25,405 bases of DNA. Origin: Nemertoderma westbladi (Eukaryota > Xenacoelomorpha > Nemertodermatida > Nemertodermatidae). Made by a program: the position numbers and the translations under genes. The notes below the pieces were generated by a model. The model did no database searches. It was not told where the DNA came from and saw only the letters and a list, made by a program, of their open reading frames with translations. The stretch spans positions 1-25,405 of the forward strand of contig JAUCBJ010006775.1 of assembly GCA_032718475.1 (NCBI GenBank), written 5' to 3'. Positions 1-9,091 of the stretch are shown here, in pieces; position 1 is the first letter of the stretch, and the number at the start of each line of letters is the position of its first letter.

Positions 1-1035
1 ACATGTCTGTCTGCCAGTCTATTTCTGCCAATAGACATCAATAAAATTAATTTATGAATTTAGAGCCATATTTTATATTTTGATATTATAAAGGGGCCAC
101 TTTTAATAAATTTAATATAATTAACTGTAGATTATGAACTCAATCTAACATGGGTGTATTTTCCTAGGAAGGCCATTTAATATATTTGTTTTAGGTTTTA
201 GGGCCATTTCATATCTCTGTATTTCTAATTCAGGGAATATTCTAAGGAAATCTTGATATCGCACTTCAATTGGGATTTTGGTGGATATTATTATTATATA
301 ATACAATAACTGCTGTAAACAACGGTGGGAGGTATGAGGGGAGGGGGGTAACTACAATATGCTGAGCCTGATATAATTTGAAATTTCAGGTACTATAGTA
401 CTGATTTCACAAGTTTCAGCTTAACATATCATAAATAACGAAACTGGAAAAGGATTTCACTTTACGACCATAATAATATAATGCCTTTTGTAAGTGGCTT
501 ACAAGCCACTTACGAACCGATTATTACTTACTTTTATTATTAACTTATAAGGGATGGGCAAATGGCAAGGCAAGCAGTAGAAGCCACCTTTGCCTCACAT
601 CTCTGATTGTAATCCCAATTATCCTTCCCCCTGTCTTTTCCGTTTGACACATGTCTGTCTGCCAGTCTATTTCTGCCAATAGACATCAATAAAATTAATT
701 TATGAATTTAGGGCCATATTTTATATTTTGATATTATAAAGGGGCCACTGTTAATAAATTTAAAGTAATTAACTGTAGATTATGAACTCAATCTAACATG
801 GGTGTATTTTCCTGGGAAGGCCATTTAATATATTTGTTTTAGGTTTTAGGGCCATTTCATATCTCTGTGTTTCTAATTCAGGGCATATTCTAAGGAAATC
901 TTGATGTCGCACTTCACTTGGGATTTCACTTCACGATGGGCACTTCAGTGGATGTAGACCTATATTTTTTATTATATGATACAATAACTGTTGTTAACAA
1001 CGGTGGGACTGGGAAGTATGGGGGGGGGGGGGGGG
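1..1035. repeat. Direct duplication, 648-bp offset (copies 1-~350 and 649-~1035)
   Basis: The sequence starting at base 1 (acatgtctgtctgccagtct) recurs at 649 and stays alignable to the G-rich stretch near 340 and 1020-1035. The second copy carries a short extra segment around 925-960 with a partial echo of its own 'gcacttca' word, and ends in a pure G run (about 1020-1035). The first copy may begin upstream of the window, so the true unit could be longer. Both copies contain spaced GGCCA/GGGCCATT words like those seen later near 4100-4520 and 6130-6310. No reading frame of note lies inside. It could be a tandem duplication or two copies of one interspersed repeat. Confidence 0.85.
490..513. 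repeat. Short perfect inverted repeat
   Basis: Arms of 11 bp (gtaagtggctt and aagccacttac) flank a 2-bp centre. It lies in the unique part between the two copies of the flanking duplication. A perfect 12-bp palindrome (gtactatagtac) also occurs at 390-401. No function is evident. Confidence 0.8.
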
Positions 1036-1687
1036 ATTAACATCGTGCCCGTGTGTGTCTGAGTCTGTATTCACAGAAATACTCAATATTCAAATCCCTT
1101 AACTTTTCCTAGAATTAACATACGTTTTTAATGACTAAATCTGAAACATTTTGAAATCTTAAACTATATTTGAAAGTTATTTTTTGTGGTACTAATTATC
1201 GTCTGGTGTGTTTAAAAATGGCCAAACCAAATAATTAAAAAAATAGGCCACAAAATGGCACTCTGCTGTGGCCAAAAGTGCCTTTTTGTGCAAATGGTAT
1301 TCTGAACAAGTGTCAACATTTCTGAACAAATTTCAAATCATTCCAGCAAAAATCGGCGGAGAAATAGCCGATTTCATGACAAAATATATTTCTTAGTTAA
1401 AGGTGTTTAATATGTCGCTTCATTTCTAAATTTAATATGTAGTCTGCGAAAATAACAATATTACGATCCATCGGTATTGTCTTATTTGCTTACATTTCAT
1501 AATATCGATCTTACGATTTATATTTTCATTAACTTTTTTTATTTTCTGAATTTATTTACTATTTCTCACTGAAAGTGGACATGTTTATTGAATTTTAATA
1601 GCAGCAAAATGGCCTACTTTAGACCATGTACTTAAAAGGCCATTAAAAAGGATATGGCCCCTACAAAACAATGCCCCCTGTCCTAAA
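1036..1687. other. AT-rich stretch without a gene
   Basis: No coding frame or RNA gene is visible. The stretch holds scattered TGGCC/GGCCA words (for example near 1220-1290 and 1610-1680) and one hairpin with perfect 8-bp arms, aaatcggc at 1350-1357 and gccgattt at 1367-1374. Confidence 0.6.
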
Positions 1688-1840
1688 GGCCTGTTTACAC
1701 GTGGCAACTTTTAGAGCAACTTTCTCGGCAACTAGCAATGTGTTGCAATTTAATTTAATCGCTGTTTAATGTTTACACGTGGCAACTTTACCAGCAACTT
1801 CACCAGCAAAGTGGCCGGAAACTTTTATAGCAACTTGGTT
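1688..1840 (+). mobile_element. Transposon-end-like segment with repeated GCAACTT words
   Basis: The segment opens with ggcctgtttacacgtggcaa, which resembles the left terminus of TIR DNA transposons, including the GGCCGCGTTCACAC start of the element at 2072. The words gtttacacgtggcaactt occur twice, at 1693 and 1771 (78-bp spacing). GCAACTT appears five times, at 1704, 1716, 1782, 1794 and 1830. Repeated subterminal words like these are commonly transposase-binding sites. No matching inverted right end was found in the window, so this is at best a solo or truncated end. The assignment is inference from the terminus-like sequence. Confidence 0.4.
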
Positions 1841-2071
1841 ATTTTGACTGTAAAATAGTGGGTACTGGTTCAGTATGCATACACACACATCTCACCAAAT
1901 TAAATATTTACGAGCTAGTTTTTGATAATTTATTTTTTTGAAATTTAGCCATTTTATTTTGAAAAAATTTATGTTCTAGAACAAATATTTTTTTAGACAA
2001 AGGCCTGGTTAGTATTTAAAAAGAACGGGATGGATATAATACGTATATAAAATGAATAAAATAACTTTTTA

Positions 2072-2098
2072 GGCCGCGTTCACACTACCGAGTCAAAG
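2072..2098 (+). repeat. Left terminal inverted repeat
   Basis: 27 bp starting GGCCGCGTTCACAC and immediately preceded by TTA. It pairs with 3716-3742 with two mismatches, at positions 2 and 10. Confidence 0.75.
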
Positions 2099-2433
2099 TT
2101 AACCCTATTAAACCTGGGGGGGAGGGGGCCAATATGACCCCCCCCGTGGATTTTTTATTATAATTCTGAAACAAACGCAGTTGGGAATCTGAAATTTTAT
2201 GACTTTTCCTAAAAATCTATTGTATTCCTAGTAGTGAAAACCGTTTTCAAAAATATTGGGTAGTTTTCGAGTTATAGCACCATTTTTGAACCCTACTTTT
2301 GGCACTTTTTTTTGAGACGTTTTTTGAAAATTACATTTCATTAAATATGAATTGTAACATCTCTATTTTTTATTTACACCGGTTTTTTGGACTTAGCAAT
2401 TGGATGGAATTCATATAAATTGATTTAGAAATT

Positions 2434-3183
2434 TCAAACTTGTTTTTTTCGGCGGGTGCCAAATTTTGGTGCCAACACCAAATTTTGAAATATTTCAATT
2501 TTGTAAATTGATTGTTTGAAACTTGTTTTTTACGCAATTTGGGTTTTTTGGGGTTCTGGTTTCGATGAAATATATACGAGTTGCACCAAGCGTATCAAAC
2601 TTTTATTTTTCGGTGCTGTGTGCAAATTTTGGTGCTAGCACGAAATTTTGAAAATCCATTCAATAGATAAAATTGCTTGTGACAATTTATTTCTTGCATT
2701 TTAGAGGTTTATGGCTGTTCTGAATTCAATGGAATATATAATTATCGAACTAGACATCTCAAACTTGTATTTTTCGGAAGTGGGTGCAAAATGTGGTGCT
2801 AGCACCAAATTTTGAAAACCATCAAATATATCAATTGATTGTGCCATCTTGTTTCTTGCGTTATACGGGTTTGTTAGGGTTCTGAATTCAATGGAAACAG
2901 TAAACATTTCATATGAGTTTTCAAACTTGTATTTTTCGCCGGTGGGTGAAAATTGTTGTGCCAGCACCAAATTTTGGAAAATGAGTAAATTGATCAGTAG
3001 ATAGTATCATCTTGTTTCTTGCGTTATACGGGTTTATGAGGGTCCTGAATCCGATGGAATCAATAAAAACAGCACTGGACATCGCAAACTTGTACTTTTT
3101 GGTGATGGGTACGAAATTTGGTGCTAGCACCAAAATTTGTCAAATTACGCCGAAAAATACAGGTAGCAATGATCTGGCATATT
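2434..3183. repeat. ~162-bp satellite, five units, each with a palindrome
   Basis: The words tcaaacttgtatttttcg (or close variants) recur at 2434, 2595, 2759, 2921 and 3084, giving spacings of 161, 164, 162 and 163 bp. Each unit then carries a diverged or perfect form of TTTGGTGCTAGCACCAAA, an 18-bp palindrome centred on GCTAGC. A block like 'gggttctgaattcaatggaa' precedes the next unit. Because 162 is divisible by three, partial open frames of 54-residue period appear on the minus strand (2701-2970, 2921-3133); these are not taken as genes. Just downstream (3184-3220 and near 3372-3400) pieces of the unit appear inverted. Confidence 0.85.
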
Positions 3184-3715
3184 TGAAATGTATTCCATTA
3201 GAATCAGCGCCCTAGAAAACCTGAAAATGTGAATTTATAGCATCATATAAGTGAATTAAAAATTTTGTGTTCTAACTGAAAAGTGCTGGTTACTTGTTTT
3301 TTCATTTTTTTCCTACGCAGAGAGGACTAAACAGCCATTTATGGTAATCATATCATTTTTAAATATTTTCCAATGTATTTTGCGCCCCAGAAAACCTATA
3401 TTGAAAAACAATTAGCCGAAAAATGTAACTTTCAAATTTTGTGAAAATTGTGCACTACTTGTAATTTTGGTGCTGCAATATTACCACCCCAGTAAATTCA
3501 GACGTTTTCGTTAATATTTGTAGATTTTAGAGGGAGGGGTCAATATGACCCCCCCCCCCCCCCCCCCCCGGTATTTGTACAGCATTTTATAGCCCGGTAC
3601 TAATAGGGTTTTAAAAGACAAAATGTAAAACATATCACATGAAATTAATTTTTTCTAGAATGCCCTTATGTATTATATTAGGCCTATATTTATTTTCTTT
3701 TGAATTTGACCTTGA

Positions 3716-3742
3716 CTTTGACTCGGTAGTGTAAACGCGGTC
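3716..3742 (-). repeat. Right terminal inverted repeat
   Basis: Reverse complement of the left terminus (25/27) and immediately followed by TTA. About 100 bp of extra sequence separates it from the inner inverted word near 3600, whereas on the left the inner word directly follows the terminus. Confidence 0.75.
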
Positions 3743-3745
3743 TTA

Positions 3746-4095
3746 AAATCTTCTATCTAAAATCTAAAAAGTCTTTTTCAATTAAATTATCATGATATCT
3801 AGTAAAATTTATGGTAGCTAATAAACAATAAAAGCAATGATTAAAGTAATTTCAACAAGAAATTTTTTTTTTAATTTTAAATTTTTATTGTTTCACTAGC
3901 TAATAAAAAGTATTAGCTAACACAAAATCAAAATTTCTAGCTACAATCTTACTGTCAAAATGTCAAATGTTCTAGAATAAAAACCTAATGATAAAAGATA
4001 TTTTTCAAAAGAAAAAATTGGACTTCTGGATTTCTCTCACAAAAAAACCGCTTTATCTAATACTGTTTAATTTAATTTGAATATATTTATAAAAA
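3746..4095. other. AT-rich stretch without a gene
   Basis: No coding frame is visible. The only structure noted is a 7-bp-arm inverted repeat, gctaata...tattagc, near 3899-3917. Confidence 0.6.
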
Positions 4096-4520
4096 CCTTT
4101 AAAAAGGATTGTCCCATGCAATACAATATTCCATTGGAGCCACTAAAATGCAAAATGACCTCTATTGGACACTGTTCATAAAGGGCCACCAAAAAATGAA
4201 ATGGCTCTTACAAGACATTGTCCATTAGAGCCACTTAAATATGAATTATATTTCATAAATTAGGCAATTTTCCCTTAAAGCCATTCAAATCTGAAATGGC
4301 CCATATTGGATAGTGTCGCTTGGAGCCACTCAACTATAATGTGGCCCGATATTAGCCAATTTTTATCAACGCCTTTGAAAAGGCAATGGCCCATGCAAGA
4401 CCATGTTCCATTTGAGCCAAAAGTTCGAAATGGCCTTAATTAGTCACTGTTCATAAAGGGCCACTAAAAAATATAATGGTTCTTATAAGACAATGTCCCC
4501 TTGGAGCCACCCAAATGACA
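4096..4520. repeat. ~275-bp tandem duplication with spaced GAGCCAC/GGGCCAC words
   Basis: The stretch from 4096 (cctttaaaaaggattgtccc) reappears from 4372 in diverged form. A well conserved part, actgttcataaagggccac, occurs at 4171 and 4446 (275-bp offset). The second copy is cut short near 4520. Within each copy the word (G/A)(A/G)GCCAC(T/C) or GGCCA recurs about every 40-50 bp (near 4135, 4180, 4223, 4275 and 4320), suggesting an older, shorter repeat unit beneath the duplication. No coding content. Confidence 0.7.
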
Positions 4521-4573
4521 AATATTATTTAGATTATCTAAAAATAAAAAAAATAAAATGTTTGTTACAATAT

Positions 4574-5148
4574 ATTTTGTTACATTATGTCAACTTAACA
4601 GCGTTCTGGTGAATTACTCATAACGCTGCAAAGTACTACTTTGCAACGTTGCGGCCTATAGGACGGAACGCTGCAAAGTAATCAATGACATGGAAACAAA
4701 TTAAATTACCGTATTCCAGAATGTATTATTTCCATTTATGTTAATGATTGCAGCTTTATTATCCAATTTTCAGTGACGGGACTAGCTACTGTATGTAAAT
4801 AATTGTTTAACGTGTACTGTAATCCATTATGGCGAAACGTCCAATAGAAGACACTAAATTAACCAAAGAAAGTGACCACAGTGTTCAGTAAAACTGAACG
4901 GACACAGACGGTGACTAAGTTTGCTTCAGTCGACTATAGTCAAGATGGATTAATGATTTATCACATCCAAGCAGGAGATAACTTACAATAAACTTTAATT
5001 AGATTTAAATGTATAATTAATACTGTGTACCTGTTAATAAATTTCACTTATATTCGATATAGTACATGATTAAAATGTATAAATGAGCAACCATAAAATC
5101 CTTTCTTCACAAACCGAACGCTGATAAGTTGACATAATGTAACAAAAT
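4574..5148. mobile_element. Element bounded by 33-bp inverted repeats
   Basis: The arm at 4574-4606 (starts attttgttacattatgtcaa) and the arm at 5116-5148 are reverse complements with a single mismatch (32/33). They enclose 509 bp without a coding frame. The interior holds near-palindromes built from GCTGCAAAGTA/TACTTTGCA, for example gcaaagta-c-tactttgc around 4628-4644. No clear target-site duplication could be fixed at the arm ends. Sequence from 4896 onward belongs to a family with a second copy at 15215-15683, so the mobile unit may extend beyond these arms to about 5314. Confidence 0.55.
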
Positions 5149-5314
5149 TACATACATCATTGCTTGCAAAGGTCACTTTTCAGCGTTAAAGACCCTTGTT
5201 TATTGATGTAAACCTCCCTCGCTGCGCTCGCTCGGTACATAAATAAACTCGGGTCATAACGCTGCAAAGTGCTACTTTGCACACAATGATGTACTGTAAA
5301 TAGTTATTAGATTT
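4896..5314 (+). repeat. Dispersed repeat family, copy A
   Basis: This stretch aligns, in the same orientation, with 15215-15683. Both share landmarks such as tttatcacatccaagcagga, the gaacg...aataaggtgaca-type arm, gcgttaaagacccttgttta and tacataaataaactcgggtc. Copy B has an AT-rich insertion (about 15320-15445) absent here. The right end of the shared region contains the foldback described separately. Confidence 0.8.
5153..5293. repeat. 141-bp foldback (hairpin) element, copy A
   Basis: Two 58-nt arms, 5153-5210 and 5236-5293, are near reverse complements: both read tacatcattg...tgcaaag inwards, then cagcgtta, gaccc and gtttatt.atgta. They are separated by a 25-bp GC-rich loop containing cgctgcgctcgctcg. 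Small indels and mismatches are present, but the fold is obvious end to end. A second copy with the same layout lies at 15531-15664. There is no coding capacity. It is a candidate miniature foldback transposon or a structured non-coding unit. Confidence 0.75.
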
Positions 5315-6129
5315 AATTTATACGGGATAAAATTCACATTATATTTAATAGGCCTATAGATAATTGTTACATTAGGGTAAGACGCAAAACGTCTACATTT
5401 ATGTCTCCAATATATGAATTACTGGTGGGGGATGGAATTCGTATGGGTCGTAAGATGTATTTAGGCTAGTCTATAAACTAATCCCCCACCAATGACAAAA
5501 TGTTAATAATGAAGTGTATAGTACGCGAAATAGTGATAAGTTATCCTTCCTAGAGGTACCGAACGGTCATACATTATTTCTTAAAAAAGCACAAATTTTA
5601 ATCGCTTGTCAGTGAGAATTTATTAAAACCTGTTGTTATTTACAGTATTGTTATTTACAATTTAACATATTTTGTTTGCACAAGTTTCGATCTTCAAATG
5701 GCTGAGACATCCAAATAGTGGCGCTAATTGACCATTAGTGAAAAGGTATTGTTTATTGTTTTGGGTAGAAAACACCGCCACTAATGTTTGAAATTTAAAT
5801 AAATTAATTTTTTAAATCATCTAAAAAACACATATTTTGTGTTTCCGGTCACTTTGCGCCATTAACTCGAGAAATCACATCCGCGTTTTTGACTGTCGGT
5901 CATAAGTGATAATAATTATCTATAACGAAAGACTTAAAATCGTCTAAAAACTACTTATTGTACAACTCATAATCAGAAATTACACAAAAGTGAATTGTAT
6001 GCGTTATTGTAGATATATATATTTTTTAAAATATCTGCAAAGGCATTTTTGGCTGTAGAATTAAATTGATAATAAATACTATTGTTTACCGCTAGGGGTG
6101 CAAGTTAAATTCATAAGAACTAAAGGCAA
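5315..6129. other. AT-rich stretch; one long-spaced inverted repeat
   Basis: No gene is seen. The only structure noted is an 11-bp inverted repeat, tggtgggggat at 5423-5433 and atcccccacca at 5481-5491, with a 47-bp spacer. Confidence 0.6.
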
Positions 6130-6310
6130 TTTCCTTGTAATTGTTTATTTTGGGCCATTATGCCTAGATTGGGCCATTTTGTTCTAGGTGGGCCATATTT
6201 GCCCTAAGAGGAGGTGTACCTTTTGGGCCATCGTAGTAGGATTAGGGCCATTGCTCCAAGCCCAAGGCCATTTAAGGGCGGGCCATTGGACCTTTAAAAG
6301 GTGGCCCTAA
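6130..6310. repeat. Cluster of GGGCCAT words
   Basis: The word gggccat or ggccatt recurs about eight times in 180 bp (for example near 6153, 6173, 6190, 6226, 6245 and 6282), separated by unrelated sequence. The same word is prominent at 1-900 and 4096-4520. The spacing is irregular, so it is described as a motif cluster rather than a tandem repeat. Confidence 0.5.
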
Positions 6311-6323
6311 TAGTGGGAAAGCT

Positions 6324-6341
6324 TATATATATATATATATA
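6324..6341. repeat. (TA)n microsatellite
   Basis: An uninterrupted TA run immediately precedes the ~30-bp tandem repeat. Confidence 0.9.
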
Positions 6342-6535
6342 ATAACGACGGTCGATCTGGTTCCAGTATTTGATTACGACGGTCGATAATGTCAACATTA
6401 ATAACGACGGTCGATCTGGTTCCAGTATTTAATTACGACGCACGATAATTATCAGCATTTAATTACGACGGTCAATAATTTACAGTATTTAATTAGTGAC
6501 GGTCGATGTTGGTAGCTTTATCGGCCGTCATAAAA
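6342..6535. repeat. ~30-bp tandem repeat, six units
   Basis: Units begin at 6342, 6373, 6401, 6432, 6462 and 6492 (spacings 31, 28, 31, 30, 30) with consensus ATTACGACGGTCGATAAT followed by a CAGTATTTA-like half. Alternate early units share the longer variant gatctggttccagtattt. The last unit is closed by an inverted copy of the core: gacggtcgat at 6497 pairs with atcggccgtc about 12 bp later. No coding frame. Unit variation and direct abutment rule out a CRISPR array. Confidence 0.8.
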
Positions 6536-6539
6536 TTAT

Positions 6540-7590
6540 ATCGAATTAAAATACCAAAAGTATGCCATAATTTGGAGGGATCGCGTTTACGGGAACCTGC
6601 TGTTGTTGTATAATAGTCCAGTCAATCTAGCTAAAAAAGGGGGTCAACCCATAAGAAATTCGCAATCAACCAAAACCAAATTTTTTAGGTTCTATATTAT
6701 GTGGTTATTGCCCAAAAAAAGTCTATAAAAATATATGTTGCGGAACACATTCAATTTCATGCAAACATATAACCTATTTTTGCAATACCCAATAATTGCT
6801 CTTTCTGATAATGGAGCTACTGTATTTGTTTGCTTAATTATAACACAAGTTGCTTGGTAACTGCTCAATAGAACTATTTCCTATTGCTTGTGATGTACAG
6901 TAGTTTTAGACAAATCACTACAACCACTTTAATATTATGTAGTATTTTTCTTTAAACACTCTTTATTGGTTTGTATTAGCAAGGTGACTTTTTTGAACGT
7001 TCAGTGCTGTTTATAAAATAATTGAAGGTACTTTAAAAGATATCCTAATCTTTTGTGATGGCTTTACAATTTTTTCAAGGCTAGAGAGATCCGTATGCAA
7101 TCGCATTTTGTATTTTGATATTAATTAATGAAATGATGTACTTTTTGCATAGTAATATCACAACTGACTTCATAGCAACATTAAAAAAAATATTGTGTTC
7201 TAGAACAATAGCTAATCGACTACAAGCTAGTAATTTTTTAAAAGATGATTTATTAAATATTAACATTTTTTTTATTTTATTATACATACCATACATTCAA
7301 TCAACATTGAATGTTCTACAATATAATTATAAATAATTATTATAAATTTATTATAAATAAATATTATTGTAATTATAAACAAATTATATCCCCCCCCCCC
7401 ACCCTTCAATTGTTTAAATAATATAATATTTATTTATTAAATTAAAAAAATAGTTATTGACTATTATAATTTATTAGTACGAAATATTAACATTGAGCAA
7501 TATACATACTGTACATGATTCAAAAATATTAGAAACAATTTCAAATCATTTTTCAATAAATATACAAATAATTCCAATTATTTTAAGTAT
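6540..7590. other. AT-rich stretch without a supported gene
   Basis: Short overlapping open frames on both strands (7081-7336) have low-complexity Ile/Asn/Leu-rich translations and no recognisable domain. A poly-C run sits at 7390-7400. Confidence 0.6.
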
Positions 7591-8130
7591 TAACTAGAAA
7601 CGCAGCGCAAGCGTTGCGGTAAGGAGTCCTTTTCACAGAGTTATGAAGAACCTGAAATTGGTATGGTTTTTTTTGTATATGTTCAGTTTGTTTACCGTCG
7701 ATTGGATCAACATTTCGGAGAGCAGGAGTAGAATTATAACCCGACATCGCGGCACCTTTATTAGTATGTATGTGTGTGGATGTGGATATGTTTGTGGTTC
7801 CACTAGAGCACTTCAGGACTCCACCCTATTCGAACTTCTCGCAGTATAAAAATAAACGTACGTGTAGCGTCGCGCAGCACGATTGGTTGCTTACTCGAGA
7901 ACGGGTAACACGAGTATTTGACTCGTGCTGCGCGAATGCCCCACGAAAATTTTCAAAATATTGGAACTTTTCCTCTCTAGTAGGTCCATCCAAATTAGGT
8001 TGAAATTGAGTAAAGGCTTCAAAACGATGGAATTTTCCATTACAGACAGACAGACAGATGGGCGTGATATTAGGCCCTAATACTAATTGAAATTGTACGC
8101 TAGTAGCTTCGCTCACTAATCGTGGCTCGT
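7591..8130. other. Mixed-composition block with a hairpin and a GACA microsatellite
   Basis: This block is less AT-rich than its surroundings. It contains a stem of perfect 12-bp arms, cgcgcagcacga at 7871-7882 and tcgtgctgcgcg at 7923-7934, with an inner tactcg/cgagta stem in the 40-bp loop. An (ACAG)n microsatellite lies at 8042-8058. Open frames of 68-96 codons on both strands overlap one another and show no known domain, so no gene is called. The composition change suggests an inserted repeat of unknown type. Confidence 0.45.
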
Positions 8131-8867
8131 ACCACAGTATATTAATTTAATACAACGTACGATTTTTCAATCAATTTTTCAACTAACTTTTGTTATTGGC
8201 TTATTTAATTCGCATGACCATTCAGATTGACAAAACATTAACTGTCCATTACTCGAAACGGAAAATTTAGCCAAACTTTGAAACTGATGAAAAGGCAGTA
8301 TGTAACGTAGGCCATGTAGGCCTACTTTAAATGTTTTTCAAATAAAATAATATATTCGATATAAAAACGTAACGAAAAACACTATTTCAATCACTTTTTA
8401 GCAAAATTAAGATATTCTGTTCTCGTGTGTTTGAGTTTTACGCTTTTTGGCATATGGGCACTCGTTTTGCTCGTATTAGAAAGTTATCAACTCGTGCAAA
8501 ACTCGACCACTCTGATATAATAACAGTCGAATATTACTAAACTAAAAATGACATTGAAAAAAGCGCTGTTTTCTGAATAGTTATCGAAAAATATTAATAT
8601 ATACCCGACCTTGTTCGGTAAAACGTACGTAACGTGGTAGCAGGCAAAGAAAGATGAAATTGGATGTTGAATTTTGCTGATCACATTGATGGAACATCGG
8701 TAAAATTTAGTTAAATTAAAGAGCATCCTACCTAATATTACAAAAAATGATTTGCTATTAATTTACCATTTATTTAATAATTAATTATTATAATCATCAA
8801 TTAAGCAATATTATAATTATCAATAATCATTTAATTAAAATTTTCATAGTTAAATTAACCTCGTCTA
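8131..8867. other. AT-rich stretch without a gene
   Basis: A minus-strand open frame at 8487-8726 has no recognisable motif and AT-driven codon content. Nothing else is supported. Confidence 0.6.
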
Positions 8868-8935
8868 TTTATTGAAAACAATTTACGTACAGTAATTTTG
8901 GCCTTTTTGAAGGCCCGTGTTTCGTCAGAGTCCCT

Positions 8936-9091
8936 TTACAGACGATGCTTCCAATGCGGCTCCAAATCGTCATCAAGGGAACAATCATGGGTGGTGGACG
9001 TAGAGCTGATATTAAGAGATGATGATTCGTCTTCGGCGCACTCAATCGGCTCGCCATCCGTTGGAATTCCATTAACTTTTTCTTCTATAAT
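8936..9091 (-). CDS. Candidate terminal exon, acidic Ser-rich peptide (unrecognised)
   Basis: On the minus strand a good 3' splice acceptor (tgtgtttctttag) ends at 9092 and is followed by an open frame of 51 codons ending at TAA 8938-8936. An AATAAA polyadenylation signal lies 63 bp further on, at 8873-8868. The peptide begins IIEEKVNGIPTDGEP and continues through an acidic, serine-rich stretch (CAEDESSS, then DDDLEP). Such composition is common in disordered regions of nuclear proteins, but no domain is visible. A weak donor (GTAAAG) at 8939 would instead make this an internal exon. No partner exon was found in the window. The call rests on signals and composition only; chance is quite possible. 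Confidence 0.25.
   Translation of the reverse strand: MIEEKVNGIPTDGEPIECAEDESSSLNISSTSTTHDCSLDDDLEPHWKHRL

Larger units (their letters stand above)
2072..3742. mobile_element. Non-autonomous TIR transposon with TTA target duplication (PIF/Harbinger-like)
   Basis: The ends match as inverted repeats: left 2072-2098 begins GGCCGCGTTCACACTACC, and right 3716-3742 is its reverse complement with 25 of 27 bases matching. The trinucleotide TTA flanks both sides (2069-2071 and 3743-3745), the target-duplication size known for PIF/Harbinger elements. Inside, a second inverted word (aaccctatta near 2101 and taatagggtt near 3600) and a GGGGTCAATATGACCCC-like motif near both ends (about 2125 and 3535) frame a tandem satellite. 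There is no transposase frame, so the element would have moved in trans. The superfamily call rests only on termini and TSD; other TWA-targeting families are possible. Confidence 0.65.

Noticed and set aside
2701-3215. Overlapping open frames in the 162-bp satellite
   Set aside because: They repeat every 54 codons with the satellite, overlap on both strands and have no domain.
6342-6535. CRISPR-like array
   Set aside because: Units abut directly and vary throughout; there are no unique spacers, and the surroundings are eukaryotic.
7826-8116. 96-codon minus-strand frame as a gene
   Set aside because: It spans the hairpin and the GACA microsatellite, overlaps plus-strand frames and shows no motif.
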